A program made the translations under genes and the position numbers. The notes below the pieces were generated by a model that was not told the origin of the DNA, did no database searches, and saw nothing but the letters and a program-made list of their open reading frames with translations. Shown here piece by piece: positions 6,665 to 10,982 of a stretch of 10,982 nt of DNA. The DNA lies in assembly GCA_964486455.1 (NCBI GenBank), contig CAZAMP010000075.1, positions 1 to 10,982 of the forward strand, in the 5' to 3' direction. How positions within the stretch are numbered: the stretch's first letter is position 1; each line of letters starts with the position of its first letter. The stretch comes from CAZAMP01 sp964486455. Lineage in GTDB: Bacteria; Eisenbacteria; RBG-16-71-46; CAZAMP01.

Positions 6665-7956
6665 GAGTTCTTGTCCTGACAGCGAACTTTGCTCCACGCG
6701 GGACTTCTGCTTCGGTTAGATCTGTTCATCTTGTTCAGGGGCTTGCGGCCCTCGGTCATGACTTGAAGGTCGTAACCTATGACCGCGATGTGCAGCTGCT
6801 TTTTTCGCCAGAGGACGAGTCTCTGGATCGGAAAGTCCCAGATGCCGTGGAAGTAATCAGGCTCAAGGCCGGTCTGCTTCACAGGCTGACCGGGCGCTCG
6901 CGGTCCTTGGGGTCCTCGACCCTGCAGTTGAAGCGGAAACTAACGAGCAACATCCTATCCTCACTCGTTATTCCCGATCCTCACATCGCGGCGCGCAGAT
7001 CATTCGAAAAAAGGGCGCAAAGGGTGATCGATGACTGGCGACCCGATGTTCTGCTCACGTTTTCCTATCCGTTCACTTTCACACTCGCAGGTTCAACACT
7101 CAAGCGCAGGAACACCGAACTGGTCTGGATTGCGGATTACGGAGACCCTTGGACTGGGTCGCCGGTAACGGAACTCAATTTGCCTCGCTGGCGCCAAGCT
7201 CTCGATCGCCGGATCGAGCAACAGGCCCTGTCCCGAGCCGACGCAGTGTCCATGACGACCCAGCGGACTGTGGATCTGTACAGACGCCAGTTCCCAATCC
7301 TGGACAAAAAACTTCATGTCCTGACAATGGGGTACGATGCGGCGGACGTCGATGGAGTCCCGCCGTCCCCTCGACCTGATGATCTCGCGGAAACACAACT
7401 CCTCGTTCACGCCGGCCGACTCTACGGTGAGGCTCGGGACCCCGGCCCCCTCATCGATGCAATGAGTCGATTATACCGCGATACTCCGGAAGAGGTCAGC
7501 CGCTTGCGCATCCTGCTTCTGGGCGAAGTGGAGGATTCGATCAGGCGCAGAATCGAAGCGTCGCCGGCGGCCCGGGCCTTCGTGTTCTCCGGATGGGTGA
7601 CCGTGGAGGAGAGCATTGCGATCATGAAATCGGCGGACTGGCTGCTCCTGTTCGGCAACAAGGGAGAGATCCAGGTGCCGGGGAAGGTATACCAATATAT
7701 TGGTACCGGGCGACCCGTGTTCATGACCTGTGAGTCCGGCACAGACGCTGCGGCTGGAATTCTGGATCGCGTCGGTCGCTCGCTGGTCGTTCGGAACGAG
7801 ACGTCGGCTCTTGCTGATGCCCTGAAGACCCTGGCCTGCCCAGGAGCCGCCGTGCCGCCCGCGAAAGCCTCAGCCGAGGAATACTCCTGGACCGAGATAG
7901 CAAGGAAAATGGCAGCCGTGTTCGAGACCGTTCATGCGCAGCGTGTGAGTGTGTGA
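6661..7956 (+). CDS. GT4-like (GT-B fold) glycosyltransferase
   Basis: A 431-residue protein. The N-terminal acceptor domain opens with VLVLTANFAPRGTSASVRSVHLVQGLAALGH, the usual GT4 pattern of a beta strand and a loop followed by 'r...La..L...GH.v.v'. The C-terminal donor domain shows LLVHAGRLYGEARDPGPLIDAM (247-268), RILLLGEVE (283-291), FVFSGWVTVEESIAIMKSADWLLL (307-330), and GEIQVPGKVYQYIGTGRPV (335-353). This last segment is the nucleotide-sugar-binding region, in which a Lys/Tyr-rich 'PgKvyeYlaaGrPi' form replaces the EGxxxxxxE form. It probably adds a sugar to the growing repeat unit; the donor is unknown. GTG 6661 overlaps the GT2 stop as GTGA and has a strong ribosome binding site. 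A 16-bp palindrome within 7690-7705 falls in the donor-site codons and is probably incidental. Confidence 0.85.
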   Translation: MRVLVLTANFAPRGTSASVRSVHLVQGLAALGHDLKVVTYDRDVQLLFSPEDESLDRKVPDAVEVIRLKAGLLHRLTGRSRSLGSSTLQLKRKLTSNILSSLVIPDPHIAARRSFEKRAQRVIDDWRPDVLLTFSYPFTFTLAGSTLKRRNTELVWIADYGDPWTGSPVTELNLPRWRQALDRRIEQQALSRADAVSMTTQRTVDLYRRQFPILDKKLHVLTMGYDAADVDGVPPSPRPDDLAETQLLVHAGRLYGEARDPGPLIDAMSRLYRDTPEEVSRLRILLLGEVEDSIRRRIEASPAARAFVFSGWVTVEESIAIMKSADWLLLFGNKGEIQVPGKVYQYIGTGRPVFMTCESGTDAAAGILDRVGRSLVVRNETSALADALKTLACPGAAVPPAKASAEEYSWTEIARKMAAVFETVHAQRVSV

Positions 7957-8618
7957 TGGAATTCCAGATCCGGAAATTCAAGAACAAGGATGACCTTATC
8001 GTGGCGAATCTCCACAGGCAGGCTCTGCCCAAGGGATTCCTTTCGACATTAGGTGAACCGTTTCTGGCTTGTCTTTATCGTTTGCTTGCGACCTCCAAGC
8101 GAGTCGTTGTCTGGGTGGGTGCGGACGCGGATGACCGGTGCGTCGGATTCGTTTCCGGGGCGCTGGACATCAAGTCATGCTACCGCGATGTGCTTTTTCG
8201 CGGCGCGATCCCGTTATTGTGGAGTGTGCTGCCATCGTTGATCAAGCCGGCCGTAGCCCACAGGATCGGCCAGACCCTGTTATATCCGTTAAGGCGTGGC
8301 GATCGTGCCGCAGACACATCGGAGTCCCCAGCACTCCCGATCGCCGAGTTACTGTCGATAGCCGTGTCTGATCGAGCGCGGGGTGCGGGGCTTGGCAGGG
8401 AACTCGTGAATGCCTTGGAGGGCTCCCTGGTCGAGTTTGGTCTCGAAGGTCCATATCGGGTGGTCACGGATGCAACAGACCCCCGTTCAAACGCCTTTTA
8501 CAAGGCGCTCGGATTCGACCTGTTCGACACATTCCACCACCACGAGCACGAGATGTCCAGATACACAAAGCACATCGTCCCCCGGGACGAACCGACGGCG
8601 ACCGAGGATGGCGTATGA
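7956..8618 (+). CDS. GNAT-family N-acyltransferase with an internal hydrophobic insert
   Basis: A 220-residue protein of the GNAT superfamily. The acyl-CoA pyrophosphate-binding motif A is clear (ELLSIAVSDRARGAGLGREL, 131-150, Q/RxxGxG/A type), followed by motif B (SNAFYKALGF, 178-187). Between the early strands and motif A lies an extra segment of about 55 residues (about 74-130) with hydrophobic and amphipathic character (RGAIPLLWSVLPSLIKPAV, 82-100), making it longer than a minimal ~150-residue GNAT. The next gene is a PLP-dependent sugar-aminotransferase-like enzyme overlapping by 4 nt, so the likely substrate is the amine made by that enzyme, as in WecD/WecE-type or PseH/PseC-type pairs; this is inference. 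ATG 7956 shares its A with the previous TGA; GTG 7953 is an alternative. No strong ribosome binding site is seen, so coupling is likely. Confidence 0.82.
   Translation: MEFQIRKFKNKDDLIVANLHRQALPKGFLSTLGEPFLACLYRLLATSKRVVVWVGADADDRCVGFVSGALDIKSCYRDVLFRGAIPLLWSVLPSLIKPAVAHRIGQTLLYPLRRGDRAADTSESPALPIAELLSIAVSDRARGAGLGRELVNALEGSLVEFGLEGPYRVVTDATDPRSNAFYKALGFDLFDTFHHHEHEMSRYTKHIVPRDEPTATEDGV
8604..8608 (+). promoter_or_regulatory. Ribosome binding site of the DegT-family gene
   Basis: GAGGA lies 6 nt before ATG 8615, within the last codons of the GNAT gene. It fixes the start within the ATGA overlap. Confidence 0.5.
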
Positions 8619-9793
8619 CGGATCTTCATCGCGATATCAGTGCTGTTTGGGGTGAATCCGAGCGAGTCGTTCCGTTCATCAAGGGGCGGGTCGCTCTCTA
8701 TGCCATCCTGCGTGCTGCAGGAATTGGACCTGGCGATGAGGTCCTGATCCCCGGTTTTACATGTGTGGTTGTGGCGGCCGCTGTTCGGTATGTCGGAGCG
8801 CGAGCGGTCTTCTATGACATCTCTCCGAGATCGTTCAATGGCGATCCGGAATTGGCCAAGATCTCAATTGGCAAGGCCACCAAGGCCGTCATCATCCAAC
8901 ACTCCTTCGGGGCGCCCGCATTTCTTTCCGACTTGGTAGATGTGTGTCGCGAGCGAGGCATCCTGTTGATCGAAGATTGTGCTCACTCCCTGGGCGCGCG
9001 ATATGCCGATAATTGGGCAGGCATGATCGGTGATGCGGCCTTCACCAGCTTCCAATGGTCGAAAACCGTCACGACCGGATTGGGCGGGCTCGCACGCCTG
9101 AATGATGAGCAATTATTGGCAAAGATGCCTGCAGTCATAAACGAGGAGTTCGATGAGCCTTCACTCGTAAAGTCCATTTCCCTGATGGTCCTGAGTTCAA
9201 TATATCAGCGGTTTTTCTCACCGGGATTGTACTGGAGGGCTCAAGCCTCGTACCGTGCGGCTGCCGGGTTGGGGCTCATCCAGGGGTCGTCATCGGACGA
9301 GGAGCTGATGTGCTCCGACATGCCTCGGGGCTATCGGGAATTGTTCGGGGCCCGTAGGCGGGAACATCTGAAGGGGGTCTTGAGTCGGGCGGCCGACAAC
9401 GTTTCCCATCGGGTTGCCACCGCGGCAATGTACGACGACTGGTGCCGCGGTCGGGATATCCGCACACAGGATATTCCCGACGGCGCCATATCTGTCTTTC
9501 TGCGGTATCCGCTCCTGGTTCGCGGTCGTGACGCCTTGCTGGAGCAGGCGAGATCCCGGAGAATCGAGATCGGGAGCTGGTTCGATGCGCCTCTGCATCC
9601 CAAGGAGGCGAACGCGTCTGCATTCGGCTATCGGCAGAAGGAATGTCCCCTGGCCGAGCGTATGTGTGACATGATCATCAATCTCCCGACGCATCCAGGG
9701 GTGAAGAAGAAGGATGTCGAGAAGATCCTGGCGTTTGTGGATCGATATCGTGATGAGATCGTATGCGATCCCGCAGAAATCATAGCTTCATAA
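8615..9793 (+). CDS. DegT/DnrJ/EryC1/StrS-family PLP-dependent aminotransferase (divergent)
   Basis: A 392-residue PLP enzyme of the sugar-aminotransferase family. Landmarks are KGRVALYAILRAAGIGPGDEVLIPGFTC (23-50), the substrate/PLP-binding start; VRYVGARAVFYDIS (57-70); LIEDCAHSLGARY (118-130) with Asp121 contacting the pyridine nitrogen; and SFQWSKTVTTGLGGLA (145-160), whose Lys150 is the PLP Schiff-base lysine. The C-terminus INLPTHPGVKKKDVEKILAFVDRY is the family's closing helix. The usual 'GyNyRMtelqAA' stretch is not recognisable; instead residues 181-240 form a hydrophobic, aromatic-rich insert (VLSSIYQRFFSPGLYWRAQ). It probably makes an amino sugar, acylated by the neighbouring GNAT protein, but substrate and even aminotransferase (versus dehydratase) activity are unproven. 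It is the last gene of the plus-strand operon; its end overlaps the convergent gene by 14 nt. Confidence 0.85.
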   Translation: MTDLHRDISAVWGESERVVPFIKGRVALYAILRAAGIGPGDEVLIPGFTCVVVAAAVRYVGARAVFYDISPRSFNGDPELAKISIGKATKAVIIQHSFGAPAFLSDLVDVCRERGILLIEDCAHSLGARYADNWAGMIGDAAFTSFQWSKTVTTGLGGLARLNDEQLLAKMPAVINEEFDEPSLVKSISLMVLSSIYQRFFSPGLYWRAQASYRAAAGLGLIQGSSSDEELMCSDMPRGYRELFGARRREHLKGVLSRAADNVSHRVATAAMYDDWCRGRDIRTQDIPDGAISVFLRYPLLVRGRDALLEQARSRRIEIGSWFDAPLHPKEANASAFGYRQKECPLAERMCDMIINLPTHPGVKKKDVEKILAFVDRYRDEIVCDPAEIIAS

Positions 9794-10895
9794 ACTCGGC
9801 TATATCACTGTTGATGATGTCGACATCGAATTTGGACTCCGCGATCATTCGAGATTGCTCTCCCATCCGGGCCAACTGCTCCCGATCTTGGCAAGCGTCC
9901 ATCATGGCTTTCGCCAGGGCGTGATGATCGCGCTGTGGGACGAGCCAACCATTGATACCGGGCGTAACAGTCTCGCGACAACCAGTCGCGTCGGTCGTGA
10001 TGATCGGCCGCCCCGTCGCCAAGGCTTCCAGGACCGAGCGTGGCACGCCTTCCCTGTAATAGGAGGGAAGGCAATAGACGCTGCAGCCGGCAAGCTCCGT
10101 CCGGACATCGTCTAGCTGTCCCAGGAAAACGATCGTTCCAGAGTCTTCCCAAGCCTTCACTTCGGCGGGACGAATTGAGTCGGGGTGATCTTCGAAGTAA
10201 CCGACCAGCCTGAACTCGGCTTCAGGATACTTGGCCTTTACGTATTTGGCTGCCTCCGCATAGATGGCCACGCCTTTCTCGTTTATGAGCCGCGCGATAA
10301 GCAGGAATCTAGGCATACGCTCCACGATCGGATGTTGCTGAAAATGACACAGATCGATGCCGGATCCGTTCGTGAGCCTTGCGACCAAACTAGATACAAG
10401 CCCACGCTCAATAAAGAGCTCTTGATCGTCAGGGTTCTGGAACATGACACTTTCACAATTGGAAAGCGCCTTGCGGTACAACCCCTGGACTATCTGAAGA
10501 CGAGCAAAACCGCCGATTCCCGTGGACTGGAATGATGTGCCGAGGCCTGAAATGATGGCATGGATATGTGGCACCCGCATGGAGTGGGCTGCGAGACAGC
10601 CGTACACGACCGGCTTGATCGTATATGCCAATGTATGAGTGGGTACAACCTGACGAATGATGTCCTTAAGAGCCTGGTAAGTCCTGTAATCCGAAATGGG
10701 ATTTGTGGCTGTACGCTTCAGCGGATAGATGTGATGAGCCACACCCATATCGTGTAGCCGGCCGATGGTCGCTTCATCGTTGCTGGGTGAACAGGTAACG
10801 ACTTCGTGTCCCCGGTCGAGAAAGCTGCGGATCAATGGGCCACGGAAATTGATGAGCGAAGGTGTATAACTTGCGATGAGGAGGATTCTACCCAT
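9780..10895 (-). CDS. GT4 glycosyltransferase, CapM/WbpH/PglA-like
   Basis: A 371-residue GT-B glycosyltransferase on the minus strand. The N-terminal half has RILLIASYTPSLINFRGPLIRSFLDRGHEVV, then LAYTIKPVVYGCLAAHSMRVPH and AIISGLGTSF (113-122); 'YTIKP...yGs.AA...vp....itGLG..f' is characteristic of the CapM/WbpH/PglA group, which adds HexNAc-type sugars to undecaprenyl-diphosphate-linked sugars. The donor domain shows LTNGSGIDLCHF (174-185), FLLIARLINEKGV (197-209) and SYYREGVPRSVLEALATGRPII (278-299) with the E-x7-E motif (Glu282 and Glu290). The start ATG (10893-10895) lies 5 nt after the stop of the upstream aminotransferase-like gene, with only a weak ribosome binding site (GAGCG). It is therefore in a separate, convergent operon entering from the right. 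Family is certain; sugar specificity is inferred. Confidence 0.9.
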   Translation of the reverse strand: MGRILLIASYTPSLINFRGPLIRSFLDRGHEVVTCSPSNDEATIGRLHDMGVAHHIYPLKRTATNPISDYRTYQALKDIIRQVVPTHTLAYTIKPVVYGCLAAHSMRVPHIHAIISGLGTSFQSTGIGGFARLQIVQGLYRKALSNCESVMFQNPDDQELFIERGLVSSLVARLTNGSGIDLCHFQQHPIVERMPRFLLIARLINEKGVAIYAEAAKYVKAKYPEAEFRLVGYFEDHPDSIRPAEVKAWEDSGTIVFLGQLDDVRTELAGCSVYCLPSYYREGVPRSVLEALATGRPIITTDATGCRETVTPGINGWLVPQRDHHALAKAMMDACQDREQLARMGEQSRMIAESKFDVDIINSDIAEFMKL

Positions 10896-10900
10896 ATCGC

Positions 10901-10982
10901 TCAGGAAGCCTCAGTGCTGGAAATGACATCCTTCACCGCCCCAACCACATCCCCCACATCCCCATCCAACAACCCAGGATGC
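10901..10982 (-). CDS. C-terminal end of a DegT-family aminotransferase (5' part outside window)
   Basis: Reading the minus strand from the right edge gives 26 codons, HPGLLDGDVGDVVGAVKDV then ISSTEAS, ending in TGA at 10903-10901. The 'HPGL..gDV.dVv.AVkdv' ending is the closing helix of DegT/DnrJ/EryC1/StrS aminotransferases and lines up with THPGVKKKDVEKILAFVD at the end of the other such enzyme in this window. It would lie upstream of, and be co-transcribed with, the CapM/PglA-like glycosyltransferase, 5 nt apart, an arrangement that fits a UDP-4-amino-sugar pathway. Only the last residues are visible, so the call rests on one motif. The coding strand is very G-rich and C-poor (35 G, 11 C in 82 nt), as in the export gene at the other edge. 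Confidence 0.55.
   Translation of the reverse strand, partial: HPGLLDGDVGDVVGAVKDVISSTEAS

Noticed and set aside
6791..6805. GCAGCTGC followed by six T, resembling a terminator
   Set aside because: The palindrome has no loop, so it cannot form a stable hairpin, and it lies inside the GT4-like coding region.
7690..7705. Perfect 16-bp AT-rich palindrome TACCAATATATTGGTA
   Set aside because: It encodes the conserved VYQYIGTG donor-site residues of the GT4-like protein; a palindrome of this length has a fair chance of occurring in 11 kb, and there is no regulatory context.
9757..9770. GATCG-TATG-CGATC hairpin near the convergent gene ends
   Set aside because: The stem is only 5 bp, is not followed by a T-run on either strand, and is inside coding sequence.
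9816..9827. 12-bp palindrome GATGTCGACATC
   Set aside because: It is within the coding end of the minus-strand glycosyltransferase, is expected by chance, and has no repeat copies nearby.

Overview
The window is the interior of a Wzx/Wzy-type surface polysaccharide (capsule, exopolysaccharide or O-antigen) locus from a Gram-negative bacterium, most likely a member of the Pseudomonadota. An outer-membrane-export SLBB protein, a flippase, a polymerase and a Wzz-like chain-length protein are all present. Base composition is moderately GC-rich. The genus cannot be read from the sequence.

Layout. (1) Positions 1-329 hold the 3' end of a polysaccharide export gene with an SLBB domain, followed directly by a hairpin plus T-run that looks like an intrinsic terminator or attenuator (334-358). 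(2) From 363 to 9793, nine tightly packed plus-strand genes follow: flippase (wzx-like), left-handed beta-helix O-acyltransferase, Wzz-like protein, polysaccharide pyruvyltransferase-family protein, repeat-unit polymerase (wzy-like), GT2 glycosyltransferase, GT4-like glycosyltransferase, GNAT N-acyltransferase and DegT/DnrJ/EryC1/StrS-family PLP enzyme. From the Wzz gene onward every junction overlaps by 1-8 nt, so these genes form one translationally coupled operon. (3) From the right comes a convergent minus-strand unit: the last 26 codons of a second DegT-like aminotransferase (10901-10982) and a GT4 glycosyltransferase (9780-10895). The 3' end of the latter overlaps the plus-strand aminotransferase-like gene by 14 nt.

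How the parts fit. The glycosyltransferases build a lipid-linked repeat unit on the cytoplasmic face. The acyltransferases, the pyruvyltransferase-family protein and the PLP enzyme/GNAT pair supply or decorate sugars. Wzx flips the unit, Wzy polymerises it, the Wzz-like protein sets chain length and the SLBB protein belongs to the export channel. No initiating phosphoglycosyl transferase, Wzc-type kinase or nucleotide-sugar dehydratase lies in the window, so these must be encoded elsewhere.

Points for a second look are the attenuator-like hairpin, a base-composition step at both edges, two G homopolymers at functionally sensitive places (mid-flippase and the GT2/GT4 junction), and an unusual PLP-enzyme/GNAT pair with hydrophobic inserts. 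No RNA genes, IS elements, CRISPR arrays, attachment sites or non-coding stretches over 300 bases were seen.
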